In this document: piece after piece, positions 1-7,315 of the stretch
Numbering within the stretch: the stretch's first letter is position 1
Layout of the letters: each line of letters starts with the position of its first letter
DNA from: an uncultured Alphaproteobacteria bacterium
GTDB taxonomy: Bacteria > Pseudomonadota > Alphaproteobacteria > RUG11792
Assembly (NCBI GenBank): GCA_958448685.1
Contig: CAUDEV010000032.1
Location: 1-13,985 of the forward strand
DNA length: 13,985 nucleotides
Reading direction: 5' to 3'
The notes under the pieces: model-generated
Told to the model about the DNA's origin: nothing
Database searches by the model: none
The model's input: the letters and a program-made list of their open reading frames with translations, nothing else
Made by a program: the position numbers and the translations under genes

Positions 1-2
1 AT

Positions 3-602
3 ATGACAATTTGGGGTGGTGAAAAGGATGTCAAACTTAAGCAGATTAAGTTTGACAATCGCCACAGTGATGATCACAAAAAACCAGAGATTTTTATTAG
101 AATTAATAAGAAATATGAAGAATATTTTATGCGTCCTCAGCTTATGAAACTTCATGATAAGCATGGTAAAACCTTGTTTTTGGCAATGGAATGTCGGTTG
201 AATTTCAGATGTTATGAATCCGATATGGATGATTATAATGGGATTGAAATTGTGGCGAGGGATCTCAGGATTCCTGGAATTGGATCTCCTTCGAAGTATT
301 ATATCGAAAAGTTATTAATGAACGTTTGTAATGTGAAGTTTGCCCGTCATGTGATGTCGAAAAAGGAGATTCGTGAGGAAAAGAAGCGCGAGGAGATGAT
401 TAAAATTCTGAAGGAACGCGATGCTCCAAGGAAGAAAATGGAACAAAGGCTTCGTATGAGGAGTTTCCCAGTTTTTCTGAAACGTATTAACTATCATGGA
501 TATTTTTTGAGAATTGTCGTGAGAAATAGATTGGTATTTAAGAATAATGAATGTAAAGCTTTATCAATTATTCCTGAAGTTCCAGCATTATCCCCGCCAT
601 AA
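3..602 (+). CDS. Hypothetical basic protein, possibly truncated at its start
   Basis: I do not recognise this 199-residue protein. The reading frame is open from the first complete codon in the window, and only two bases precede the ATG, so the true start may lie outside. No ribosome binding site can be judged. The protein is soluble and strongly charged. A highly basic and acidic segment around residues 118-152 (with EEKKREEM near 125) looks helical or coiled-coil, and the C-terminal part carries a basic stretch rich in Arg. No signal peptide, membrane segment or catalytic motif is evident. Codons here look somewhat richer in G and C than in the genes from 978 on, which would fit an older acquisition or a decaying accessory gene. 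It ends just before a GC-rich palindrome that could help stop its transcript. It could also be a chance open frame, though 199 codons without a stop is long for DNA this AT-rich. Confidence 0.5.
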   Translation: MTIWGGEKDVKLKQIKFDNRHSDDHKKPEIFIRINKKYEEYFMRPQLMKLHDKHGKTLFLAMECRLNFRCYESDMDDYNGIEIVARDLRIPGIGSPSKYYIEKLLMNVCNVKFARHVMSKKEIREEKKREEMIKILKERDAPRKKMEQRLRMRSFPVFLKRINYHGYFLRIVVRNRLVFKNNECKALSIIPEVPALSPP

Positions 603-654
603 GCGCTAGCAACGCGAATAGATTTTTATAAAAGTCGGGAGATATGGGGCGCCC

Positions 655-753
655 AAATCCGCTTTTCAAAGCTCGGATAATAACAGGCGCGGCGTGTGGT
701 ATAATATCAAAGATATCACACGCCGCGCGCCCAAAAAGAAAACCAGCGGATTT
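655..753. repeat. GC-rich nested imperfect palindrome
   Basis: The inner stem pairs 688-698 (CGCGGCGTGTG) perfectly with 717-727 around an AT-rich loop. The outer stem pairs 655-663 (AAATCCGCT) with 745-753. The arms therefore read roughly the same from both ends with internal gaps. The GC content is far above the surrounding sequence. A TATAAT preceded by TGG sits in the loop at 700-705. It resembles the small palindromic repeats scattered in rickettsial genomes, or a strong hairpin ending the upstream gene, but no second copy is visible in this window. Confidence 0.6.
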
Positions 754-777
754 TTAAATACAAGTTTTAGAAAATCC

Positions 778-861
778 AAAGTTGGTGCCAATCTATATAA
801 TTCAAAAATCAATTCAGAAGCTGTCTTCGATTGATTTTTGGCAAAATAGGAAACCAACTTT
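778..861. repeat. Second imperfect palindrome upstream of lepB
   Basis: An outer stem pairs 778-785 (AAAGTTGG) with 854-861 (CCAACTTT). An inner stem pairs 803-813 (CAAAAATCAAT) with 830-840, and GAAG at 817-820 can pair with CTTC at 825-828 in the loop. Short GCC/GGC matches bridge the two stems. This could be an RNA structure in a lepB leader or the second half of a larger repeat element beginning at 655. The rest of the spacer, 862-977, holds a perfect 12-base palindrome (TTTCTTAAGAAA, 919-930) and only weak promoter-like hexamers (TTGCAA at 862 and TATAGC at 884). Confidence 0.45.
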
Positions 862-977
862 TTGCAAGAAAAGTTATGTTAGATATAGCACTTTCGCAAG
901 ACATTGATAAATTTTTATTTTCTTAAGAAACAGAAGTTGATAAAATAAACATAGTATCTTCTTGATTTATTGATAAT

Positions 978-1721
978 ATGAAAGAAAAAATCATAAAGAA
1001 TATAAAAGAATGGATTGTTGTTTTAACTTCCTTCACATTAGTAAGCTGTTTTTTATTTCAACCATTCAAAATTCCATCTGGATCAATGATCCCAACGCTT
1101 TTAGTTGGTGACTTTTTGATAGTTAATAAATTCTGCTATGGTTATTCAAATGATTCTTTCAGAATCGGAACTTTCACTTTCCCATTGCCGAAGATAACAA
1201 AACGATTACTCTTCGATAGATTACCTCAAAGAGGCGAAGTTGTTGTTTTTCGAAATGAAAAAGACAGAAATATGAATTATATAAAAAGAGTGATAGGCCT
1301 TCCAGGGGATAAGATTGAAATAATCAATGGGGTTGTTAATATAAATGACAAACCTGTTCAGTTGAAAGAATCTGGCGAATACTCAATGATAGATAATCAA
1401 GATTATATAGTATATAAAAAATATATAGAAACGTTACCAAATGGTTATAAGCACGTTATTATAAAAAGATTTAATTTTGGCGAGGGAATGCTTGATAACG
1501 TTGGTCCATTTTATGTTCCGGAAGGTCATTATTTCATGATGGGTGACAATCGGGATAATTCTCAAGATAGCCGTGTTATGGAAGCTGTGGGATTCATTCC
1601 TTTGAATCATATTATGGGAAGAGCAGAATGTTTGTTCTTTTCATCATCTTGTTCGATTTGGGAAGTATTCAAATGGCCATTTTCGATTAGATATGAAAGA
1701 TTATTCACATTGATAAAATAA
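978..1721 (+). CDS. lepB: Signal peptidase I (LepB)
   Basis: Type I signal peptidase, a membrane-anchored serine protease with a Ser/Lys dyad. It removes signal peptides from exported proteins on the periplasmic face of the inner membrane. One N-terminal membrane segment spans about residues 12-29. The catalytic serine is Ser36 in IPSGSMIPT, followed by the family motif LLVGDFLIVNKF. The catalytic lysine is Lys103 in YIKRVIGLPGDK. The late box GDNRDNSQDSR lies at 189-199. The length (247) fits an alphaproteobacterial LepB with a single membrane anchor. No clear Shine-Dalgarno precedes the ATG, but it sits correctly before the membrane segment and I see no better start. The stop overlaps the rnc start by one base (TAATG), so the two are translationally linked. 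Its substrates probably include the signal-bearing proteins encoded at 9901 and 12564. Confidence 0.97.
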   Translation: MKEKIIKNIKEWIVVLTSFTLVSCFLFQPFKIPSGSMIPTLLVGDFLIVNKFCYGYSNDSFRIGTFTFPLPKITKRLLFDRLPQRGEVVVFRNEKDRNMNYIKRVIGLPGDKIEIINGVVNINDKPVQLKESGEYSMIDNQDYIVYKKYIETLPNGYKHVIIKRFNFGEGMLDNVGPFYVPEGHYFMMGDNRDNSQDSRVMEAVGFIPLNHIMGRAECLFFSSSCSIWEVFKWPFSIRYERLFTLIK

Positions 1722-2362
1722 TGCAAGAATTAGAAAACAATTTAAATTATACATTTAAAAATAAAAAACTTTTATCTGATGCCTTGCATCATTCGAGTAT
1801 AAAACGTTTCGCCGTTGCGTTTGAAAGATTGGAATTTTTAGGAGATAGAGTTTTAGGAATAGTGATCGCTGAATTTATCTTCAGAAACTTTAAGGGAAAA
1901 GAAGGAGCTATGGCGAAAATGCATTCCGCATTTGTTTGCGCTGATACTTGCGCTGAAATATCTCGAAAATTAGACGTAAATCGATTGATAAAAACAGCTG
2001 ATAAAAATCTGATGAATAATAAAACCGTACTTGCTGATGCAATGGAATCTATTCTAGGAGCGATTTTCATAGACTCTGATTACAAAACTGTAAAAAATAT
2101 AATCCTCAATCTATGGAAAGATAATTTTGAAAATTATAATGAATTTGATCAAGAACCCAAAACTAGACTTCAAGAAATATGTCAATCAAAATCAGGAGAA
2201 ACTCCAATTTATAAAATTATATCTATCTCAGGACCTGATCATAAACCTGAATTTCTTGTTGAATTAACCGCATTAAATAAAATTATAACAGCGAAAGGTT
2301 CATCAAAAAAAGATGCAGAAACGACTGCTGCCCGTGAATTTCTAAAACGATTCAGATTTTAA
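1721..2362 (+). CDS. rnc: Ribonuclease III
   Basis: RNase III cuts double-stranded RNA and matures the rRNA precursors. The catalytic domain covers about residues 1-140, with the signature ERLEFLGDRVLG at 35-46 (Glu38, Asp42) and the second acidic pair in LADAMESILGAIF (Asp106, Glu109). A double-stranded-RNA binding domain follows at about 146-211, starting EPKTRLQE and ending with a basic helix in the SSKKDAETTAA region. The length, 213, is slightly under the usual 220-230. GDRV in place of the common GDSV is typical of alphaproteobacterial members, as far as I know. The gene starts on the last base of lepB, an arrangement common in this class (lepB-rnc-era). No era follows here. Instead the 3' end overlaps the end of a convergent ABC-F gene by 21 bp. 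Confidence 0.96.
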   Translation: MQELENNLNYTFKNKKLLSDALHHSSIKRFAVAFERLEFLGDRVLGIVIAEFIFRNFKGKEGAMAKMHSAFVCADTCAEISRKLDVNRLIKTADKNLMNNKTVLADAMESILGAIFIDSDYKTVKNIILNLWKDNFENYNEFDQEPKTRLQEICQSKSGETPIYKIISISGPDHKPEFLVELTALNKIITAKGSSKKDAETTAAREFLKRFRF

Positions 2363-3703
2363 ATTATATATATCTTTGATGTTTATACTCTGCAGAAAAT
2401 CATTATCGTGAGATATAATTATGAATTTCCCTTTATAATTCTTTAAAAGGTCTATGATATAATCTCTTGTTTCAATATCAATATTATTCGTGATTTCATC
2501 CAAAATAAGTATTGAAGGCGTTGAAATCGCAATTTGAGCAAGACATAATCTAGCCTTTTCTCCTCCCGACAAATATCTTGATGGTGTGTTTATTTCTTCA
2601 CTTTTCTTAAATAGAAAATCATTTAGAAATCTTCTAATTTCAGCGTGGGATAAATCGGATATTTCACGAATAGTTTCTAATGCATTTTTATCTGGCTTTA
2701 ATGTTGAATAGTGTTGATCCAAATGGGCTATATTTTTTGGAATGTTCCATTGTCCCGATTTAAAAATCCGAAGATCATTTAATATAGCCCTTACCAAAGT
2801 TGTTTTTCCAGAAGCATTTGGCCCAATAATAGCCAAACTTTGATTAAGAGATATATTGATGTTGTCTAAAATAAACTTACCTTGAGAATAACCAAATGCT
2901 CCATTGACAATTGAAAGACGCGTGGTGCAAATACTATCTGGGAAACTAAACTTAGGAAGATTTTCTTTAGGTATAAAAATTTCCGAACGGGATGAAAGCA
3001 AATCAGATTTCTTGTCATTTAAACTTCGAATAATTTTCCCTATTGATTTTTCACATGACATAGCTTTTAAATCGCCAACTGCCTTCAGCCATTTCTTATT
3101 ACGTATATGCTTTTCTCCAATAGAATTACTATGAGCTTGCCGTTCTTGTTCTCTTTGAAATTTTATTTTTAAGTCTTTTTCTTTGAGTTTTATTTCTGAA
3201 AGTTTTTTATTAATCCCTCTAATTTTTTGTTCATTTTCTAAAAGAAAATTATCATACTTACCTTTAAATACTGAAATTTTCTCATCGTTGATATACCAAA
3301 TTATATTTACACAATTTCTTAAAATTTCAGAATCATGAGTTGCAATAAGTAATGCTCCATAATATTTCCCAAGCATACGAAGCAAACTATTTCTATTGGA
3401 ATGATCAAGATGATTTGTTGGTTCATCCAATAACAAAACTTGTGGTTTGTTAGCTATAGCTTCTGATAATTTTTTATTAAATCTTTCTCCTCCGCTTAAT
3501 TCAGGATAATCAGAAATTATTTGAGGAACCAAAAAGCTAATATTATCCCCTAGTTTTACATGAATAATTCTTAACAAAGATGATTTCCCGCAACCATTAC
3601 GACCTATAATTCCTATATGATTATTTACGTTTATGGTTGCATTAAATTCTTGAAAACAAACTTTATGAGGAAATACTAAACTTAAGTTATTTAATATAAA
3701 CAT
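2342..3703 (-). CDS. ABC-F family ATPase with a shortened first cassette
   Basis: A soluble protein with two ATP-binding cassettes and no membrane segment, the pattern of ribosome-associated ABC-F translation factors. Cassette 1 has Walker A GRNGCGKS (34-41), Q-loop Gln61, signature LSGGE (69-73), Walker B and D-loop LLLDEPTNHLD (90-100) and switch His123. A charged, probably helical linker spans about 140-250. Cassette 2 has Walker A GPNASGKT (294-301), Gln330, LSGGE (378-382), LDEITNNID (401-409) and His432. At 453 residues it is shorter than Uup or EttA. The lost length is mainly in cassette 1, where only 7 residues separate the Q-loop Gln from the signature, against 47 in cassette 2. The usual DEPTNHLD is altered to DEITNNID in cassette 2. 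It is the last gene of the minus-strand run, 42 bp after ybaB, with no clear Shine-Dalgarno. Whether it acts in general translation or antibiotic protection cannot be told. Confidence 0.88.
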   Translation of the reverse strand: MFILNNLSLVFPHKVCFQEFNATINVNNHIGIIGRNGCGKSSLLRIIHVKLGDNISFLVPQIISDYPELSGGERFNKKLSEAIANKPQVLLLDEPTNHLDHSNRNSLLRMLGKYYGALLIATHDSEILRNCVNIIWYINDEKISVFKGKYDNFLLENEQKIRGINKKLSEIKLKEKDLKIKFQREQERQAHSNSIGEKHIRNKKWLKAVGDLKAMSCEKSIGKIIRSLNDKKSDLLSSRSEIFIPKENLPKFSFPDSICTTRLSIVNGAFGYSQGKFILDNINISLNQSLAIIGPNASGKTTLVRAILNDLRIFKSGQWNIPKNIAHLDQHYSTLKPDKNALETIREISDLSHAEIRRFLNDFLFKKSEEINTPSRYLSGGEKARLCLAQIAISTPSILILDEITNNIDIETRDYIIDLLKNYKGKFIIISHDNDFLQSINIKDIYNLKSESF

Positions 3704-3745
3704 AATAATACATAAAAGCTAGTAGTACTTTCTAAAGCTCAGGTT

Positions 3746-4054
3746 TTAAAACCCTGGTATATTTAATCCTCCAGTTGCTGCTTTCATTTCCTCTTCATAT
3801 TTTGCATCTGCTTTTTGTTTTACGTCACTAAATGCAGCTAAAATCAGATCTTCTAAAATATCCTTCTCTTCAGGATTAATTATTTCCTTATTAATAGAAA
3901 TCGACTTTATATTTCCGTTTACAGTCATCACTATGGAAACCATTCCAGAACCGGAAGATCCTGAAACTTCTTCGTTTGCTAATTTATTTTGAGTTTCAGT
4001 AACTTTTGCTTGAAGCTTTTGAGCTCTTGCCAAAATTTGTTGCATATTATTCAT
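3746..4054 (-). CDS. ybaB: YbaB/EbfC nucleoid-associated protein
   Basis: A small (102-residue) DNA-binding protein of the YbaB/EbfC family, which forms dimers that bind DNA and associate with the nucleoid. The N-terminal helix carries the usual run of Gln, Ala and Lys (MQQILARAQKLQAK). It is followed by the Gly-rich strand with SGSGMVSIVMTVNG at about 34-47, the acidic helix EEKDILEDLILAAF (62-75) and the conserved Gly-rich tail ending LNIPGF. A clear Shine-Dalgarno (AAAGGAG, complement of 4061-4067) precedes the ATG by six bases and lies inside the end of pgeF, so the two are coupled with a 3-bp gap. In many bacteria this gene sits between dnaX and recR. Here it has moved into a fatty-acid and envelope gene cluster, and neither neighbour is in view. 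Confidence 0.93.
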   Translation of the reverse strand: MNNMQQILARAQKLQAKVTETQNKLANEEVSGSSGSGMVSIVMTVNGNIKSISINKEIINPEEKDILEDLILAAFSDVKQKADAKYEEEMKAATGGLNIPGF

Positions 4055-4057
4055 ATA

Positions 4058-4807
4058 TTACTCCTTTATAATTATACCAGAAAATTGAAGCCCACAATTT
4101 TCTCCTAATTTTCTGTAACTAAAATAATTATCATTTGAAAACGTATCAATATTTAACTTTGAAACTGATTTTACTCCAGATTTTATTAATTTTTCTAAAA
4201 CTTGAAGTTGCATATCAAATAAAGTCTTTTCTCCAATAAAAGAAATATATCTTCTGTCCATTTGTGAAATAATATCATTTTTCACTTCAAAATAACGTTT
4301 TTGCAAACAAGGACCAATGGCAGCAACTATATTTTTGCATCCGAGATCTTTCATTTTTTCAATAGTATTTTCTATTATTTTGCCATTAGAACCTCGCCAA
4401 CCTGCGTGAATCGCTGCAATATATTGCAAATCTTTATCACAGAGTAAGATGGGAGCACAATCTGCAGTATTTACGCCTATTAATAGATTTTTCAAGTTAG
4501 TGATAATAGCATCTCCCTCGTTTCTTAATGTTTGATCAATATCTTTAAACTTATATTGTTCAAGATTTTTCTTTGTTATGACATGCACTATATCACTATG
4601 TTTTTGATTTAAAATTATCAAATCAGATAATGAAACTCCAAAATGCTCTGCTATATTCTTTCTGTTCTCAAGAGCATTTTCATCACCTCTATTGATTCCA
4701 ACATTTAATGATTCAAATTTTCCAATACTTTTTCCTCCGGTTCTATCAAAAAATCCGTGATCAATAAATTTGATTTCTGCTAAGATATCTGATTTTGTAA
4801 TATTCAT
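4058..4807 (-). CDS. pgeF: Peptidoglycan editing factor PgeF (YfiH/LACC1 family)
   Basis: A member of the YfiH (DUF152, multicopper polyphenol oxidase-like) family. The E. coli protein removes wrongly incorporated L-Ser from UDP-MurNAc precursors, and related members also act on purine nucleosides. The metal-site motifs are all visible: NQKHSDIVH with His70, NTADCAPILL with Cys117, and IHAGWRGS with His134. The IGPC motif (165-168 region) and a C-terminal FSYRKLGENCGLQFSG block are also present. The length of 249 is normal. The ATG overlaps the accC stop (TAATG), and a Shine-Dalgarno (AAGGAG, complement of 4814-4819) lies six bases before it. In many alphaproteobacteria this gene follows lgt, which is not seen here. 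The exact substrate cannot be read from sequence, so the older names laccase-domain protein and polyphenol oxidase refer to the same family. Confidence 0.92.
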   Translation of the reverse strand: MNITKSDILAEIKFIDHGFFDRTGGKSIGKFESLNVGINRGDENALENRKNIAEHFGVSLSDLIILNQKHSDIVHVITKKNLEQYKFKDIDQTLRNEGDAIITNLKNLLIGVNTADCAPILLCDKDLQYIAAIHAGWRGSNGKIIENTIEKMKDLGCKNIVAAIGPCLQKRYFEVKNDIISQMDRRYISFIGEKTLFDMQLQVLEKLIKSGVKSVSKLNIDTFSNDNYFSYRKLGENCGLQFSGIIIKE

Positions 4808-6147
4808 TATAAACTCCTTAAATTATTTTCCAGCCAATGAATGTCAAAATCTCCTGCAAGTATCTCTTTGTTTCTAACAAGTTTTCTGTGCAAATCTGTC
4901 GTTGTATATACCCCATCTATAACAAGCTCATCTAGAGCACAACATGCTTTTGCCAAGCAAGAGTCTCTATCTTCTGCAGAAATAATCACTTTTGCTATTA
5001 AGCTGTCATAATAAGGAGGAATAACATAATTCCTATAAATATGAGAATCTATTCTGACCCCATTTCCACCAGGGAAATAAAGCTCTTCAATTTTTCCTGG
5101 AGAAGGAACAAATGTTTCAGGATGTTCTGCATTTATCCTGAACTCTATAGCGTGTCCTTTGAATTGTATATCCTCCTGCTTGATTGATAATTTCTCTCCT
5201 GAAGCAATTCTTATTTGTTCTTTCACGATATCAATTCCCGTTATTTGTTCACTAACACTGTGTTCAACTTGCAAACGAGTATTCATTTCCATAAAGAAAA
5301 ATTCACCATTTTCATAAAGAAATTCCAAAGTTCCAACACCAACATACCCAAGATCTCTCACGGCATTTCGGACTATTTCACCTATTTCCTGTCGCTTTTC
5401 AGGAGTCAACGCAACAGAAGGAGATTCTTCAAAAAGTTTTTGATGATTTCTTTGAATAGAACAATCTCTTTCTCCCAAATGAACAACGTTTCCAAATGAA
5501 TCTGCAATTATTTGAATTTCTATATGTCTTGGATGAGATAGATAACGCTCCATATAAACACTATCATCGCCAAAATTAGCTTTTGCTTCAGATTTTGCCA
5601 TTTTGAAAGCATTATCGATTTCTTCAGGGGAATTAGCCACTTTCATCCCTTTGCCTCCACCTCCTGAAGCTGCTTTGAACAAAACAGGATACCCAGATGT
5701 TTTGGCAATTTCTTTTGCTTCTTCTTCTGATCTTACTTCGCCATCTGATCCTTTGACAACAGGAATTCCTAAATCTGACATGGTTTTTTTGGCAACTATT
5801 TTATCTCCCATCATTGCAAGATGCTTTGGATCAGGACCTATGAATTTTATACCATGTTCAGAAACAATTTTAGCAAACTTTTCATTTTCTGACAAAAAAC
5901 CTACTCCTGGATGAATGGCGTCTGCTCCAGTTAATTCTGCGGCACTTAATATAGCAGATATGTTTAAATAACTTTCGGAAGATCTATTAGGCCCAATGCA
6001 AACACTTTCATCCGCAAGTTTTACATGCATTAAAGATTCATCAACAAGGGAATGAACAGCAACACTTTTTATTCCTATTTCTTTGCAAGCACGAAGGATT
6101 CTTATGGCTATATCTCCCCTATTTGCTATTAAAATCTTTTTAAACAT
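4807..6147 (-). CDS. accC: Acetyl-CoA carboxylase, biotin carboxylase subunit
   Basis: Biotin carboxylase uses ATP and bicarbonate to carboxylate the biotin on AccB, the first half-reaction of malonyl-CoA synthesis for fatty acids. The protein is complete at 446 residues. The N-terminal biotin carboxylase domain begins KILIANRGDIAIRILRAC and contains IHPGVGFLSEN (78-88, where GYGFLSEN is more usual). The ATP-grasp part holds Lys116 (GDK), Lys158, the Gly loop ASGGGGKGMKV (160-170), ERDCSIQRNHQK (226-237) and the active site EMNTRLQVEH (287-296) with Arg291, Gln293 and Glu295. The C-terminal domain includes EFRINAEHP and YDSLIAKVI. Only four bases separate it from accB upstream. It lacks a good Shine-Dalgarno, so it probably depends on translation running on from accB. 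Confidence 0.98.
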   Translation of the reverse strand: MFKKILIANRGDIAIRILRACKEIGIKSVAVHSLVDESLMHVKLADESVCIGPNRSSESYLNISAILSAAELTGADAIHPGVGFLSENEKFAKIVSEHGIKFIGPDPKHLAMMGDKIVAKKTMSDLGIPVVKGSDGEVRSEEEAKEIAKTSGYPVLFKAASGGGGKGMKVANSPEEIDNAFKMAKSEAKANFGDDSVYMERYLSHPRHIEIQIIADSFGNVVHLGERDCSIQRNHQKLFEESPSVALTPEKRQEIGEIVRNAVRDLGYVGVGTLEFLYENGEFFFMEMNTRLQVEHSVSEQITGIDIVKEQIRIASGEKLSIKQEDIQFKGHAIEFRINAEHPETFVPSPGKIEELYFPGGNGVRIDSHIYRNYVIPPYYDSLIAKVIISAEDRDSCLAKACCALDELVIDGVYTTTDLHRKLVRNKEILAGDFDIHWLENNLRSL

Positions 6148-6151
6148 AATT

Positions 6152-6610
6152 CTATTCTATAACAACCAATAATTGTCCAAACTCTATCGGATCAGAATTA
6201 GATACAGCTATATGAACGACCTTTCCTGCTTTCGGAGATTTTATTAAATTCATAACTTTCATTGCCTCAATAATCAACAAAGGCTGACCTTCTTGAACAC
6301 TGTCTCCCAAAGATATAAACGGGCTTGCTCCCGGTTCTGATGCCATATAACAAGTTCCAACCATAGGCGATTTCACTGCTCCGGGATGCTTGTTATAATC
6401 TTTTTCATTTGTTGGTTCATTTTCAAGAGGATTTATCTGTTCTTCAATCACAGTTTTTTGTTGAATGATTGGGGCTGAATTTTGAGAAAAATTGTTTGAA
6501 GAAAGCCTAATTTTCGTGTCACCATATTTATATTCAACTTCCGTTAAATTGTGTTTTTTTAGAACTTCTGCTAATTTATCAAAAACTGATTCATCTATTT
6601 TTAATGCCAT
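6152..6610 (-). CDS. accB: Biotin carboxyl carrier protein of acetyl-CoA carboxylase
   Basis: AccB carries the biotin that AccC carboxylates and the carboxyltransferase (AccA/AccD, not in this window) uses to make malonyl-CoA. The 152-residue protein has an N-terminal helix region, a flexible Gln/Asn/Glu/Pro-rich linker (about 40-75), and the biotinyl domain starting near Gly77. The biotin-accepting lysine is Lys118 in IIEAMKVMN. The thumb-like segment CYMASEPGASPFISLGD and the closing strand GKVVHIAVSNSDPIEFGQ fit the family. A Shine-Dalgarno (GGAG, complement of 6617-6620) sits six bases before the ATG. It forms the usual accB-accC pair, but the aroQ gene often found upstream is replaced by a LOG-family gene 15 bp away. 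Confidence 0.97.
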   Translation of the reverse strand: MALKIDESVFDKLAEVLKKHNLTEVEYKYGDTKIRLSSNNFSQNSAPIIQQKTVIEEQINPLENEPTNEKDYNKHPGAVKSPMVGTCYMASEPGASPFISLGDSVQEGQPLLIIEAMKVMNLIKSPKAGKVVHIAVSNSDPIEFGQLLVVIE

Positions 6611-6625
6611 TAAATACTCCGATAA

Positions 6626-7303
6626 TTAATTTGAACATTTTAATAAAGAAATTATTTCAGTGGAAATTTTCTCAATATCATCTTCGATTTTGAATAATTT
6701 CAAATCTTGTTCTGATATAGTTTTATTCTGAATGACTACAGTTGATAACCAATTGATCAATCCTGACCAAAATTCAGATCCGAAAAGATAAACTGGCACT
6801 TTCCTCATCATACCAACACGTAATCTCACTAATAATGAGAAAAGCTCTTCCAAAGTTCCAAATCCACCGGGAAATAAAACTATGGCATCACTAGAACCTA
6901 TCAATGTCAAAAGCCTAACAGAAAGTGTATTGAATGTAAATTCGCAATCTTTGTCTATATAAGGATTCTCGGCAATACATTCATCTTTTATTGCGTCTAC
7001 TCTTAACCCATAAGAAGCAACTGATGAATTCGATAATTTTGCTCCCATATTTCCAGCCTGCATTATTCCGGGACCTCCTCCGGTAATAATTGAAATTCCG
7101 GAAGCTGCAATTAATCCTGCAAATTCTTTTGCTTTTTGAAAATAGAGGGAATCCTCAGCAATACAGCTTCCACCAAAAATTGCAACCAATTTTTGATTTT
7201 TTTCCAAAATCTTAGTTGTTAGTGAATAATCATCTGAAAATACAGTTGTATCTTTTGATAATTCAATACAATTAGGCTTTTTCATATCTGCTTTTATATC
7301 CAT
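6626..7303 (-). CDS. LOG family (TIGR00730-type) Rossmann-fold protein
   Basis: A 225-residue member of the lysine-decarboxylase-like/LOG family. Characterised members cleave the base from nucleoside 5'-monophosphates. Visible motifs are the nucleotide-binding start VAIFGGSC (40-47), SIITGGGPGIMQAGNMGA (71-88) and the hallmark PGGFGTLEELF (145-155). Active LOG enzymes have an Arg-Lys pair shortly before the PGG motif. Here the sequence is NTLSVRLLTL, with Arg130 kept and the lysine replaced by Leu131. It may therefore have a changed substrate or be inactive. A good Shine-Dalgarno (AGGAG, complement of 7309-7313) lies five bases before the ATG, within 12 bp of the upstream gene's stop. It is cotranscribed with accBC, which does not by itself say what it acts on. 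Family membership is firm, activity is not. Confidence 0.85.
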   Translation of the reverse strand: MDIKADMKKPNCIELSKDTTVFSDDYSLTTKILEKNQKLVAIFGGSCIAEDSLYFQKAKEFAGLIAASGISIITGGGPGIMQAGNMGAKLSNSSVASYGLRVDAIKDECIAENPYIDKDCEFTFNTLSVRLLTLIGSSDAIVLFPGGFGTLEELFSLLVRLRVGMMRKVPVYLFGSEFWSGLINWLSTVVIQNKTISEQDLKLFKIEDDIEKISTEIISLLKCSN

Positions 7304-7315
7304 TTATACTCCTAT

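Noticed and set aside
700..705. TATAAT preceded by TGG, as a promoter for lepB
   Set aside because: It sits in the loop of a strong hairpin, has no -35 and is 270 bases from lepB. It is kept only as a remark on the palindrome.
666..857. A 63-codon minus-strand frame across the two palindromes upstream of lepB
   Set aside because: It is explained by the palindromic arms, has no ribosome site or recognisable family, and its composition follows the repeat rather than codon structure.
3743..3754. Perfect 12-base palindrome GGTTTTAAAACC across the ybaB stop codon, as a terminator
   Set aside because: It has no T-run behind it on either strand, and the hairpin it could form would have a short stem with a bulge. 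Read-through into the ABC-F gene is more likely.
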